Part shown: piece after piece, positions 44,391 to 55,861 of the stretch
Layout: each line of letters starts with the position of its first letter
Position numbering within the stretch: the first letter of the stretch is position 1
NCBI GenBank assembly: GCA_030280995.1
Contig: JASXTE010000007.1
Span: 13,703,501-13,767,500 of the forward strand
Length of the DNA: 64,000 nucleotides
Origin: Hemileia vastatrix
Lineage: Eukaryota > Basidiomycota > Pucciniomycetes > Pucciniales > Zaghouaniaceae
Reading direction: 5' to 3'
The notes under the pieces: generated by a model
What the model was told of the DNA's origin: nothing
The model's database searches: none
The model's input: only the letters and a program-made list of their open reading frames with translations
Program-made: the position numbers and the translations under genes

Positions 44391-44603
44391 ACAAAAAAAA
44401 ATGCCTGATTAAATTTCACATTTAAATGTTTCAAATCTCAGTGAGGGGTGTGTTCCAAGGATTGATAAGAGGATTGAGGTCTGAGTGTCACATGTGAGAG
44501 GGATGGGGTGGGCAAGGAAGTGATGATGTGGCCAACATGTGGTTGTGAAAAAAAAATTGGAAAGAAAGTGCTGATTTGAGGTCATAACTGACACCCCCTA
44601 TTA

Positions 44604-45150
44604 TGGAAGAGCAACCACATTGGAAAGTGGGTTGAAGGCAAGATTGCTTGAACTTTTCATCCTTCTTTTTCCAAACTTTAACCTAACATGTTGCCTTCCC
44701 TAGCTCAAAGGAGGACTTATCTTACCAGATGATCCTCTTCCAGTCATTGACACTCCAGTGCTGATACTTTCTTGCAAATGTAAGTCTCTTCACTTTCTGT
44801 TTCTTGTTGACAAATGGTTTTTTTTCAGCTACTCAGTTTAAAATTCCCAAATCACAGGCTCTTTCAAGGACTGTATGGACAGATATGGTTACTTGAAATC
44901 TCACTAAGAGATGCTATACAATTACCTGAAAAGTAGCAGTGCAGTTCACAGACTTCAAAGCCATTGGTTTTGCATGGGCAGCCCAATTTTGGTAAATTTT
45001 TGACTGTCCCAGTGTAGTGATACTTTTGCACAATATTGTGCACAGTAAAGTAAGGAAGCCAAAAATGTTGGGCAACATGTGTTATGTGATTGAGCCTAGC
45101 TTCCAAGCCAATTATCTCAGACCTTTCTTCAGGTGTGAGTCAAGGCCTTT
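44604..45150 (-). pseudogene. Tc1 transposase, N-terminal part
   Basis: From right to left: the helix-turn-helix region (44864-45106, with LNHITHVAQHF and TVHNIVQKYHYTGTV), then KKPFVNKKQK, RLTFARKYQHW and the first catalytic Asp in W*DKSSFELG (the Ser before it is a stop here), and finally CLQPTFQCGCSSI, which runs into the Harbinger-like insertion. The continuation is at 38373-38838. Stops and a shift near 44830 inactivate it. Confidence 0.88.
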
Positions 45151-45393
45151 GGGCATAAGCTGCAGACATGCTCCAGACACACTTCCATAAAAATGAGAGT
45201 TTTTTGGACAGTGAACAAAGAAAGAAAAAAAAGATGAAAACACCTAAAAATCTTACCAGATCAAAAACCAAGAGGGAATGAACCAGATAATAAACCTATA
45301 GTGAAATACGAAGGAAGATGGTCAAATGATGAAGTGATATAAATGGGGAAAAAAATACATAAAATAATCCAAAACAATTGGCCAGGAACTGTA

Positions 45394-45472
45394 CAGTTCC
45401 TAGCCAATAATTATCACCCAGTGAATGCATAATTCAAGTTTTCAGCCTTTTTTTTCTTCCTAAAACTACCAC
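45394..45472 (+). mobile_element. Terminus of a second Tc1/mariner-like element
   Basis: CAGTTCCTAGCCAATAATTATC starts directly after the TA that ends the neighbouring Tc1 copy, so two termini face each other around one TA. The rest was split by the Ty3 element at 45473; a remainder of unknown extent lies at 51242-51337. Confidence 0.6.
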
Positions 45473-45789
45473 TGTTAGGATTTGGTTTGAGAGGTGAGGA
45501 GGAGGGGCACTATGGGCACCATGCATTGTGGAAGATGGAATAGGGGATACTACATAAAGGGGTTATATGGGGAAAGCTCTGTGGAGTGCTCCCCATTGGA
45601 CAATTTATATAGTAATCCAATTACTCTCTAGTCTCATTTCTGTATTAGCATAGTCAATCCCATCTTCCCTCACTGTTGGCAACCCCAAAATAGTAAGTCT
45701 AGTTAGTCTCACTGCTTTATTAGCATAGTCAGTCCCATTTAAAGGCTAGCTCCAGCGCTAGTAGTAGTCTGCCTTCTCAGGTCATAAAA
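45473..45789 (+). repeat. 5' LTR, second Ty3 family
   Basis: 317 bp, TGTTAGGATTTGG to GGTCATAAAA. It contains two copies of a GTCTCA...TTAGCATAGTCA unit 75 bp apart (45631 and 45706). Confidence 0.87.
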
Positions 45790-45805
45790 GTTTGTCCAAT
45801 CTCAT

Positions 45806-47251
45806 TTGGAACACTACTATAGAACAATGAACCATGCAGTCCAACCTGATGCAGAACTCCTTTCTGCAATGCAAGAGCAGATGGCACACCTGCAGGAACA
45901 GAATTCTAGGCTTATGGAGTGCCTAGAAGAGGCAGAACCCTCATACCACGGCCCCACTGAAGCAGAATTGGATGCTGTCAAAGCTGAAGCCAAAGCAAAG
46001 GCACCATCCCCCATGCCAACACCACTTGTCAAAGGTTCAATGATTGCCATCCCAGAAATCTTTGATGGAAAACAAGGCCCCTGGGCGGATCAGTATGTGT
46101 TTCAGGTAAGCCTCTATGTCCTGCTCAATGGACATCAGTTCCCAGACAAGCTAGAAAAAATTGGGTTTTCAATATCATACCTCACAGATGCGGCGGCACA
46201 CTGGGTAAGGCCATACACCAAGGAGCTTCTTGAAAACTCTTGAGCAGCAATAAACTTCCATCAGTTCATGGTGGCTTTTGAATTAGCCTTTGGCAAACCA
46301 GATGTGGCCACAACCTCAGAGCATGCACTCAATCAGTTGTGACAAAGAAACTCAGTCACTGAGTATGTGTCAGAATTCTGGGGCCACACCAGCTACGTTA
46401 CAAAATGGGGAGAAGGGGGGCTCATGTTTCACTTCAAGAATGGGCTCACATCAAAAATAAGAAATGCCCTAATCTGTCATTCTTGCCCAACATTCCTCCA
46501 AGCACCCATGGAACTGGCCATCAAAGTGGACAACAATTTTACACATCAACAAAAAGATGGTTGGAGTGGCACTTGTCTGTGGCGTAGCTATGCCTCATCA
46601 AGTGGGGCCAGTTCCAGGGACCCAAATACCATGTACATTGATGCAGTCAGCGTATGTGGCACTAGTGGGAAGAAAAGGCTATCTGAAAAGGAATACCAGA
46701 GGTGTATGAGTAGAGGGCTGTTCCTCCAATGTGGAAATGGTGGCTATCTTTCAAGGGCTTGTAAGGGAAAGATCAAGTTTAGTGAGGTGGAGGATAGCAC
46801 AGGTAGGGCACAGGTAAAAGACAGAGCTCAGGAGAGCAACATGGGGAGAAGGGGCACTCATGTTTCACTTCAGGAATGGGCTCTCATCAAAAATAAGAAA
46901 ATTCTCTAATCTGTCATTCTCGCCCAACCCCCCTCCAAGCACTCATGGAACTGGCCATTCAAGTGGACAACAAGTTTACACATCAACAAACTGATGGTTG
47001 GAGTGGTTCTTGTCCATGGCGCAGATATGCCTCATCAAGTGGGACCAGTGCAAGGAGATAAAACACCATGGACATTGATGCAGTCAATGTTAATTGGAAG
47101 AAAAGGATATCTGATGAGGAATACCAGAGGAGTATGAGTAGTGGGCTTTGCCTCCAATGTGGAAATGGTGGTCATATTGCAAGGGAGTGTAAGGGGAAGA
47201 TGAGGTGGAGGATAGCACAGGTAGGGCACAGGTAAAAGACAGAACTCAGGA
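45806..47251 (+). pseudogene. Gag with internal tandem duplication
   Basis: The gag starts at ATG 45806 or 45827, with a coiled coil (LLSAMQEQMAHLQEQNSRL), then the Gag core (45990-46243). A stop and frameshift precede the next segment (46367-46909). A 436-bp block beginning ATGGGGAGAAGGGG (46405) is repeated at 46841. The zinc knuckle is present twice. The first has lost its initial Cys and its His (FLQCGNGGYLSRAC); the second reads CLQCGNGGHIAREC and is intact. Neither lies in an undisturbed frame. Confidence 0.86.
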
Positions 47252-47638
47252 GTGAAGTTTGTGCCCTCCTTGAGCAGATTACAGGAAAAGAATAAAGGGG
47301 ATTTTGTAGAAGAATTATCAGCATGTAAGCCACTTGAAGTAAATGATAATAGTATTATACTAAACTTTCCTTTAATGACCCTTGACACCACAACAAATTT
47401 ACAAGCCCTACTAGACTGTGGGGCCACAGACTGTTTTATTTCTAACAAGTTTTTACAGAAGAATAAAATAAAAAGTAAAAAATTGGACTACCCTAGGCAT
47501 CTAATTATGTTTGACAGATCCCCAGGTAGGGGAGGAGAAGTAAGAGAAAAGGTTTTTTGCAGGTTTTGGTGTGACAGAAAAGAGTTTCAGTGCTGGGCAT
47601 ATGCAACAAACCTGAAGGACAAGTATGAAATGGCTTGA
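47252..47638 (+). pseudogene. Aspartic protease region of the second-family Ty3 element
   Basis: The frame contains ALLDCGATDCFIS, the retropepsin active-site motif with Ser replaced by Cys after the catalytic Asp. The flanking NFPLMTLDTTTNLQ strand precedes it. Downstream to about 48240 is a poorly conserved linker with GC-rich duplicated blocks shared with 20290-20620. Confidence 0.8.
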
Positions 47639-48308
47639 CCAATATAACCCACCCATTTACTGGAAGGAAAAGAAGGCTCAGATAGGAGAGAAAGGGGACT
47701 CTGGCGCTAAAGTATTGGACCCCTGGCCCCTAAAGGGGCCAGAGGCCCACCCCAGTGAGTCTTCCTATTTCTTGTTATCATCAGTAGAATTTCTGTCAGA
47801 ACTGATGCTTCCTCTTGATTATAAGTAGCAGGCTGGGGATGGGCCACCAACAGGTAGCTCCAAAGTGAGCTGGAGGAGAGATGAAGCACACCAAGAAGAG
47901 GAGAAGGCACAAAAAATATGGGTGAAAGCAGGAGATGTAAAGGTGGATGGTTCAGAGAAAGAATTTGTCCCCTGGCCCCTTCCAGAAAGTCTCCTGTTGT
48001 TTTATTATCATCAGTAGACTTGCCACAAGAACTGACACTTTCTCTTGATGCTAAGTCTCAGGAATTGGAGGGGGCTCTGGAGGAAGTGGAACAATTGGAA
48101 TATATCTGCCAAGATTGAAGCCAAGGTCCAGTCCTCAAAGCCAACAAAAAGCCTCAAGGAGATGGTTACCAATGCTTATTGGGAGTATTTACCACTGTTT
48201 GAATATGGAAAGGTAAAAAAACAGCCACCTCATTGACCATACAACTTTTCCATTAATCTGACGCCAGGCGCAATCCCTCAATTTAGTCGCATAATCCCAC
48301 TATCAATC

Positions 48309-49490
48309 TTGGAGTCTAGAATGCTAAAGGAGATGATTGATGAAAATATAAATAATGGTTTTATTAGAGAATCAAAATCTCCCTGTGTTTCCCCTGTGAT
48401 ATTTTCAGGAAAAAGGGATGGATCATTAAGACCTTGTATGGATTTCAGAAGGTTAAATGCGCTGACGGTAAAGAACAGATATCCCCTTCCTTTGAATAGT
48501 GAGCTAATTGAAAGCCTCCAAGGTGCAGAGATCTTCACGTCCCTAGATCTTAGAGCAGTTTACCACAACATACATGTGAAACAAGGTGATTAACACAAAC
48601 TGGCATTCTGCACTAAATTTGGCCATTTTGAATGTTTGGTAATTCCATTTGATCCATGTAACGCACCTACCAATTTCCAGCACTTCAAAAACAGAAAATT
48701 CAGAGATAGAATAGGGATAGATGTGGTTGTGTACTTAGATGACATCTTGATTTACTCCAGATCAATGGAAGAACACCAGATATGCATGAAGGACTGTTTT
48801 CAGTGCTTGAGGGAGGCCCAAGTATGGTTAAAACTGGAGAAATGTGCCTTCTCAGTGAGTGAAATCCCCTACCTGGGTATGATAATTTCAAAGAATAGAG
48901 TGCAAATGGAAAAAGAGAAAGTAAAGGCAGCAACAGAATTGCCAATACCAGCATCAGTAAAAGAGCTCTAGTCACTCCTAGGCTTTGCAAATTTTCACCA
49001 CTGTTTTATTGAAAATTACTCCCACATTTTCTGGCCATTGCGCAACCTCACAAAGAAGGAAGCCAAGTTTATCTGGACAGATAGCCACCAAGATGCTTTT
49101 GACTACCTGAAAAGACAATTTGTGACAGCCCCCATTCCGGCAATCCCTGACTTGTTGAAGCCATTTTTTCTGGAGTGCAACTGCTAAGATTTTGTATTAG
49201 GTGCAGTATTACCCCAATAAAGCACTGAAAATGTCCCACACCCTGTAGCATATTTGTCACAAACACTTCTAGGCACCAAACCAAACTATGAAATATATGA
49301 TAAGGAGTTATTGGCACTGGTAGAAGCAGTGCGCACCTGGAGCCACTATTTGGAAGGAGGACCTCAACAATTACAATTCATTATTTACATGGATCATAAA
49401 AACTTGGAAACCTTCTTGACCACAAAAAAGCTGATGTTCCCGCAAGCGCGCTGGGAAGAACTTCTAGGTAGTATTAATTTTATGGTTTGA
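48309..49490 (+). pseudogene. Reverse transcriptase and RNase H of the second-family Ty3 element
   Basis: RT fingers at 48309-48593 (KRDGSLRPCMDFRRLN, SLDLRAVYHNI), palm at 48636-48971 with an intact YLDDILIYS box, thumb/connection to about 49190, and RNase H at 49190-49490 (YEIYDKELLALVEAVRTW, YMDHKNLETFL). Stops at about 48592 and 48969 and a frameshift break it. Confidence 0.9.
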
Positions 49491-49816
49491 TTCCCCCCAG
49501 GGAAGAAAAGTGGGAAACCGGATGGGATGTCACAACAACCTGAATTGCGCCCAGTGCCAGACCAGCTGCATACTGTTGGCGCAACACTACTGAAGAGGGG
49601 GTAATCCTAGATGAGGTGTAATTGGCAGATGAGAATTTGTTGGAATGGGTAAGAAGAAGGCATGAAGAGGATGATGGATTGCAGGAGTTGGTGAAGGCAC
49701 TTTTATTGAAGGAAGTATTTGTATGGAAAGGATTGGAGGAGTACCACCTAGAAGAGGAAGCGCTGTATTGGAATGGAAGGATAGTGGTGCAATATGATGA
49801 AGTTCTCAAATAAAAG

Positions 49817-50914
49817 GTGGTCAAATCAAGTCATGATTCCCCAATGGCACAATACCCAGGACCACTAAAAACTTTGGAGCTGGTAAATAGAAGCTTTTAC
49901 TGGAAGTCCATGAAGGCATACATCCACCACTATGTAGTGGTATGTGACTCTTGCCAGAGAAACAAGATCAGTCCAACATCAACACCATTGAGCCCACTAA
50001 AAATTGCCAAACAGCCATGGAAAGAGCTCTCCTACAATCTTATAGTTGAATTACCAAACTCTCAAGGAAAAAATGCTAATCTCACAGTAGTTGAATATTG
50101 CAATAAGATGGTGCAATTCATTCTAACCACCACCAAGGTCACATCAGAGGGGATTTCAGACCTAATTGTGGCACAATTTTGGAAGTTGCATGGTTTGCCT
50201 GAGAGAATTGTATAAGATAGGGGAAGTACCTTCAACTCTAAGCTGTTTAAAGCAATGTATGAGAAACTGAAAATTAATCCTTTATTGTCAAAAGCATGGA
50301 ATCCACAAACTGAAAGGCAATCTGAGATAGTGAAAAAGGTGATTGAACAATACCTGCACCACTTTATCAACTATCAGAAAGATGATTGGGTGAAACTACT
50401 ACCACTAGCTGAATTCTCATACAACAACTGGCTGCATGTGTTAACAGGAATGTCTCCCTTTTACACCAATTACAGATATCACCCAAAATTCTCAACTGGC
50501 ACCCCATTAACACTGCATGTTCCAGAAGCACAAGAGAGAATTCAGAAGTTGAAGGAGATACATGAAGAGCTAGAAGCAGCGCTCAACTTATCTCAACAGT
50601 AAATGAAGCACCATCATGATCAAGGATAAACCCTGAACCTGATATTCCATGTAGGTGATAAGGTTTGGTTAAGCTCACATTTTATCTCCACATTGTGCCC
50701 CAGTGTTAAGTTAGATCACAAGAAAGTAGGGCCATTCAAAGTCAAATGCAAGGTATCACACTCAGCTTATGAACTGAACCTACCAATATCAATGAGGCAA
50801 GTACATCCAGTTTTAAACATTTCATTACTCACAAAGCATAAGAAAGATACAATTCCAAGTACTTGGTGCATTGGAAGGGTTATGGAGTTGGGGATAGGTC
50901 CTGGAAGCCAATAG
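49817..50914 (+). pseudogene. Integrase of the second-family Ty3 element
   Basis: Zinc finger with CDSCQRNK, core 49817-50215 and 50255-50602 (DRGSTFNSKLF, WNPQTERQSEI, FSYNNWLHVLTG), and a C-terminal part 50693-50914 with VGPFKV and HPVLNISLL. Besides the stops, the position of the first core Asp reads Asn (YNLIVELP), so catalysis would be lost even without them. The C-terminal tail ends before the purine tract and 3' LTR. Confidence 0.88.
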
Positions 50915-50994
50915 ATAATCTGGTGAATGCTAAAGAAAAGTTGAAGGAGTTTGAGAAGGAGCGCAGAAGGCAGGAGGAGTAAAAGAGGGGGTAA

Positions 50995-51236
50995 TGTTGG
51001 GATTTGGGATGAGAGTTGAGGAGGAGGAGCGCTATGGGCACTATGCATTGTGGAAGACAGAATAGGGGATAATCTATAAAGGGGTTATATGGGGAAAGCT
51101 CTGTAGAGTTCTCCCCATTTGACAATTTATATAGTAATCCAATTACTATCTTGTCTCACTGCTGTATTAGCATAGTCAGTCCTGTTTATAGGCTAGTGCC
51201 AGCACTAGTAGTAGCCTGCCTTCTCAGGTCATAAAA
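50995..51236 (+). repeat. 3' LTR, second Ty3 family
   Basis: 242 bp, TGTTGGGATTTGG to GGTCATAAAA. It is exactly 75 bp shorter than the 5' LTR because it has only one copy of the internal repeat. Confidence 0.87.
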
Positions 51237-51340
51237 ACCATCATTGCTGCTCAACCCTTATGATCATACTAATTTTATAATTTATCTTTCACATTTTGGT
51301 AATTTTTCCCTCTCTCATTTCCTGCCAAACTGACTCATTA

Positions 51341-52865
51341 AGGGGTGTCAGTTCTGGCAAATCCGCACTTAAGTTGAGTGCGGATTTCAAACCAATTCAG
51401 CACTTAAATTTTTCAAAAAAGTCACTTATTCAAAAATGGGTGTCAGTTTTGATTTCAAATCAGCACTTTTTTCCTGATTTTTTTATAACCACATTTTGGC
51501 CACATCATACCTTTTTTTCCCACCCTGTCCCTGTCACAAGTGACACCCAGACCTCTATTGTCTCATCAATCTTCAGCATAAACCCCTCACCTTAGAGATC
51601 AAATTCTGGACAGTTAAAAAAGGAAGATAATCTCATCATCATCAACTTCCTCAAAATTAAATCAAATTATGATGCATGTTTTGGACATGAGAAGTCCACC
51701 CAAATTGGATTTCCACCTTCATCAAAAGTCAATGGCTTCTTGTAGATGGCAAATGAATCAAAAAAGAAAACAAAAGGGAGAATCATCATCAATCCTAAGC
51801 AAATGAAGGAGAGGTTCAAAATTTATCAACCAAAATATATAAAGGCTCATTTTGCTTCCACTTCTGCTGGCTTCAGTATTGATGATGATGGTTTGGAGAT
51901 TGAAATTATAACTGTTTCCAAAAAGCTAAATGTCATGTGTCCTTTCTATGAGGAAATGTATAATCTTTTTGGTTCCTGAGTTTAAGTCAACCCTTGGTTT
52001 ATACACAATACTACTAAGGATATACCCTTTGGTTTTCAACCATCCAATAATCCTCCCAACACACCTGTACTTCAACAGCATCAATCCCCTCCAGCTTCTA
52101 ACCATAGTTCACCTGAAGATGATCCCAACTACCTAGAAGAAAAATTATTTTGGAGTAGTTAAGAGTCCTCAAAGCCCTAATAATTTTAATTTATGTTTAC
52201 TTTCTCTTTTTTCTTCAATTCTTTGCTAAACTTCTCGCTCTTTATTTTTTAGTCTCCTTAATACTGACAACTGTGCAAAAATTCTTATCACCATTATAGT
52301 TTTATCACCTCACCACCCATTTGCATTTCTAAATAGTGCTAATTCAACAAAATTCTATATCTTTTGAAAAATTTGGAAATACCCTTCCCTGAAATTTATT
52401 GAAGCAAGGGGTGGGTATCACCAAATTTTTCCAAGTCATTGATTTTCCATGTCATATATGAAATTTGGAAATAATCTCCCCTGAATTTTATAGAAGTAAG
52501 GGGTGAAAATCACCAAAATTTCAATATAATTCCATAAATTAATAAATAATTAAATAAGTTTAATCCAATTTACTAGTTTTAAAGAAATGACAATCCTTCA
52601 AGAAAAAATTTATATCAAGTCTAGAAACTTAGTTTGGGACTTTCCAGAGGTATAGGCTAGAGGAACCCCATGAAGCAATTTAATGCTTTCATGATTACCA
52701 TTTATACAACACAATGTATTTGGATCATTACTTTAGTTTAGTAAATTGAAATATCAGATTTATTTATTAAAAATTTATAAAAGAATAATTTTTTTTGATG
52801 ACTTTACAAACCCCCATACTTTTTTGATCTACCTAAAGTTTTATTAAATTTATTATTGCAAGAGA
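51341..52865 (+). mobile_element. Harbinger-like element fragment with Myb/SANT-like gene
   Basis: Begins AGGGGTGTCAGTTCTGGC after a TTA (51338-51340), the same terminus as 38842. The Myb/SANT-like segment occupies 51600-52150. Non-coding blocks with AAATTTGG...GGGGTG hairpin-like repeats (52350-52520) match 55280-55470 and 41500-41630. Similarity ends at about 52865. Confidence 0.7.
51600..52150 (+). pseudogene. Myb/SANT-like gene, second subfamily
   Basis: The open part 51746-51979 begins MANESKKKTKGRIIINPKQM and includes MKERFKIYQPKYIKAHF and the closing motif LNVMCPFYEEMYNLFGS, matching the last helix of trihelix/Myb-SANT-like domains. The preceding helix (IIINFLKIKSNYDACF) lies in another frame at about 51635-51680. 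A Pro-rich tail follows. Broken by frameshifts. Confidence 0.65.
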
Positions 52866-53411
52866 GGAGATAGATAAGGTTGTGTTTGGAAATGTGGTGC
52901 AATAGGTGTTAACCAACCCACTGCCTTGATGTACTATAGCTGCGATTGTATGACATTCATGTTAGCATTGATCTCAATACTAAATAAATAGTTGTGTCCT
53001 CACTATCATAGAATTGGATTTTCTGGATGTGCTTAATGGAAGTACCTGTGGTGGCTAATCTGATTCTGATTTCTTCATTGGAAATTTTTTTCCTGTGAAT
53101 ACCCAGTATTAATACAACAATACCTGGTAGCTTTATATCCAAAGAAAAATTGTAATAATCACAATATATAAGTAGAAGCACACATATTTTAATGAAAAAA
53201 TGATGTAGCTATGTAAGATATGGCTAACTTGTGGTTCAGACATTGATGTGCCAAAATTGATTGCCTAGTATAACATAAAATAAAAATATTTGAAAAGAAT
53301 TAAAAATATTTCCCAATTTCATAGAGTCAACCAACATATGAGCCTTTCAAAACAGGATAGTTAGCTTAATTAAAACATGTATAGATTATTTTGACTCCCT
53401 TCTAATACTTA
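52866..53411. other. Unassigned AT-rich stretch
   Basis: A 74-codon minus-strand frame (52957-53181) has no recognisable motif and I do not support it as a gene. It lies between the end of one Harbinger-like fragment and the start of another. Confidence 0.4.
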
Positions 53412-53723
53412 TAATAGGGGCTATCAATGTTGACAGATCTGCAATTAAATTAATTTCAGATAAAGATTATTATACCCAAATTATCTTCCACAATTATTTT
53501 TGCTAATAATTGGGTTATTAGACCTTTTATGTATCAATGTTCACCTCTATCTGACATTTTTATCCTCAATTTTTCATAACCACATCTTGGACAACTTTCT
53601 TGGATGTGCCAGCCTCCCTACCTTTTTGCACACTCCCATCCTTTCTATTCATTCTATTCATTCAAAAACCCTTTCCCATCTTATCTTTTTATTTCTTCTC
53701 CTCTCATCTTCAAATATCTCAAC

Positions 53724-54740
53724 ATGCCTGCCTCATCATCATAGATCTTCTCAAAGGAAGCCATCCCCAAGATGTTCTGAAAATCCCATTACTCCCTCTT
53801 TCCCCCACTCATCTGAGAAAAAAAAGACTGTTCAACTAAAAAAAGGTGATCATTTATTACTTATAAACTGGCTGAAAACTAAAACTAATTATGATTATTG
53901 TTTTGGTACTGAGAATGCCACTAAATTAGGACAGCGCCCTGCATCAAACATCAATGGATATCTTCTAATGGCCAATGACTTATGGAATAATACAAATGGA
54001 AGGATTAATCTTTTACCTAAACAGATCTCTGAACACTTCAGGCACTATTGAGCCAAATACAAGAAGGATAAGACTCTTTCATCTTCCACTGGTTTTGGTA
54101 TTACTGACCTTGATATCAGTAAGTGCATCAAAAATATAGACAATATACTTGATTCTTTATGTCCTTACTATAATGAGATGGATTCCATATTCTGAGAGCG
54201 AGCCAATGTTAATCCTGAAAAAATGTTGGATGGAGAGGATGATATTTCTGAACATGATTTCAAAAGAAATCTTTTTCCTTCTGCTTCTACTAAATCCTTC
54301 CCTCATTTGACTTCCACCAATCAAGACATCTTTTCAATAGATCCTTATAGAAATATAAACCAACCTGACCTCACTCCAGTGAGCTTTTATTTCTTTTCTA
54401 GTTGTTTTATTTTTTTATTCACATCTCTTTTTTATATTTCTAAAAAGGCTAATGAATGGCATAAGGATCCTCAAGCAAGCAAGTCTGAAGCGTGAATAGG
54501 AGAAGAAATTTGAGCTTTCTTTAGAGAGAGATGAGAAAGCACATGATTTGTAGGAGAATAAATTTGATATAAAGAAAGTGGAGAAGGCTCTTTAGTACAA
54601 TTTCCTATTGGATAAAATGAAACTCAAGTATCAACTTGAAGATTGTTCAAAAAAAAGTTTTCTTGGTAGAATGTGTTAAAGCTAATAAATCTGTTGAGGA
54701 AATTGAACACTAAATGAAAATGTTTGATGACTAGTTTTTT
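53724..54740 (+). pseudogene. Myb/SANT-like plus coiled-coil gene
   Basis: Homologous to 26788-28163. Helices LLLINWLKTKTNYDYCFG, ASNINGYLLMANDLW and LLPKQISEHFRHY precede a stop; then the frame resumes with SSSTGFGITDLDISK and LDSLCPYYNEMDSIF. A conserved acidic linker (54220-54370) is followed by a GTGAGC donor and an acceptor near 54446. The C-terminal Lys/Glu-rich coiled coil (54490-54740) is scattered with stops. A 1-nt indel after the ATG and the internal stops make it non-functional. Family members are expected to bind DNA at transposon ends together with the transposase. Confidence 0.72.
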
Positions 54741-54845
54741 ATATTTCATTCATATTTAATACCAATTTTTTTGAACATTTTCTTGATAAAGTGCATTAAA
54801 GCTATTACATCTGTTAAGGAAATTGACTGCTTAATGAAAATTTAG

Positions 54846-55075
54846 TAAAAAAGAAAACAAAAGGGAGAATTGACATCAATTCTAAGTAAATAGAGGAGAG
54901 GTTCAAAAGCTATCAATAAAAATATAAAAAGGCTCATTTCTCTTCCACTTCCACTGGCTTTGGTGTTGATGATTATTATTTGGAGAATGGAATTACTACT
55001 ATTTCCAAAAAGCTCAATGTCATGTATCTTCTCTATGAGGAAATGAATATTCTTTTTGGTTCCTTATTTAATAAT
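54846..55075 (+). pseudogene. Second-subfamily Myb/SANT-like fragment
   Basis: Nucleotide match to 51770-51980 (a KKTKGRI-like start, then an MYLLYEEMNILFGS-like end) with several stops. It is followed by the same non-coding region as at 38842-44600. Confidence 0.62.
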
Positions 55076-55861
55076 GACTTTTAATCATATCAAAAATAGT
55101 TATAGCATGAGATTCTGTTAACACCATTTTTCCTTACTTGACTCTAAAAAATCACACTTTTGGATTTTCATATGGTAAAATAATACTGACAACTGTGCAA
55201 AAAACCTCATCACCAACACAATTTTATCACCTCACCACCAATTTGCATCTCTAAATAAATATAAGTCAACTAAATTCTATATCTGTTTGAAAAATTTGGC
55301 AATACCCTCCCCTGCATTTTATTGAAGCAAGGGGTGGGTATCACCAATTTTTACTAAGTCATCAATTTTCCATGTCAGATTTGAAAATTTGGCAATACCC
55401 TCCCCTGCATTTTATTGAAGTAAGGGGTGAAAATTACCAAAATTTAGAATTATTCTATAAATTAATAAATAAATAAATAAGACAATTCAAATTCACTAGT
55501 TTTAATATAATGACAATTCCTCAAGCCATAATGTGGACCAAGTATAGAAACTAAGTTTGGGACTTTCCACATGTATAGGTGAGATGAACCCCATGAAACA
55601 ATTTAATGTTATCATGATTACCTTTTATACAACACAAGGTGGTTGGCTCATTACTTTAGTTTAGTAAATTGAAATATCAGATTTATTTATTAAAAATTTA
55701 CAAAAGAATAAAAAATATTTGATGAATTTACAAACCCTCAAACTTTTTTTATCTACCTAAAGGTTTGTAAATTTATTAATTTTACATTTTTTTACTTTGT
55801 TGATTTGTTGGACTAACTTTTGACTGATCTGATTAAAGAAGCAAAAAATGTCTAAAGGATA

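Larger units (their letters stand above)
38842..44600. mobile_element. PIF/Harbinger-like element inserted in the Tc1 copy
   Basis: Left end GGGGGTCTCAGTTCTGGC; right end, inverted, TAGGGGGTGTCAGTTATG. TTA is duplicated at 38839-38841 and 44601-44603. Removing the element restores the Tc1 frame, which confirms both borders. The left part encodes plus-strand transposase relics (38879-39458). Non-coding tandem blocks follow (40018-41630). The right part holds a minus-strand Myb/SANT-like fragment (44080-44390). A 2.3-kb pair of inverted LTR-like units (41634-43952) sits inside. A TWA duplication, G-rich ends and a Myb-like partner gene are hallmarks of PIF/Harbinger elements. Confidence 0.8.
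38067..45391 (-). mobile_element. Tc1/mariner element split by a Harbinger-like insertion
   Basis: Left terminus CAGTGCCCGGCCAATT (38067) and right terminus, inverted, CAGTTCCTGGCCAATT (ending at 45391) lie inside TA dinucleotides (38065-38066 and 45392-45393), the Tc1/mariner target. A Harbinger-like element (38842-44600) separates the two parts. Without it the element is about 1.56 kb, the normal size of the group. Both parts carry pieces of one minus-strand transposase in the right order, which confirms the reconstruction. Confidence 0.88.
45473..51236 (+). mobile_element. Ty3/gypsy element, second family, near full length
   Basis: Plus strand. LTRs at 45473-45789 and 50995-51236, a purine-rich AAAAGAGGGGG before the 3' LTR, and target duplication ACCAC/ACCAT (45468-45472 and 51237-51241, one mismatch). 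Gag, protease, RT, RNase H and integrase lie in the standard Ty3 order, but every domain is interrupted by stops. It is the better of two copies of this family in the window. Confidence 0.92.

Noticed and set aside
52957..53181. 74-codon minus-strand frame
   Set aside because: No homologue or motif recognised, and the surroundings are transposon debris.
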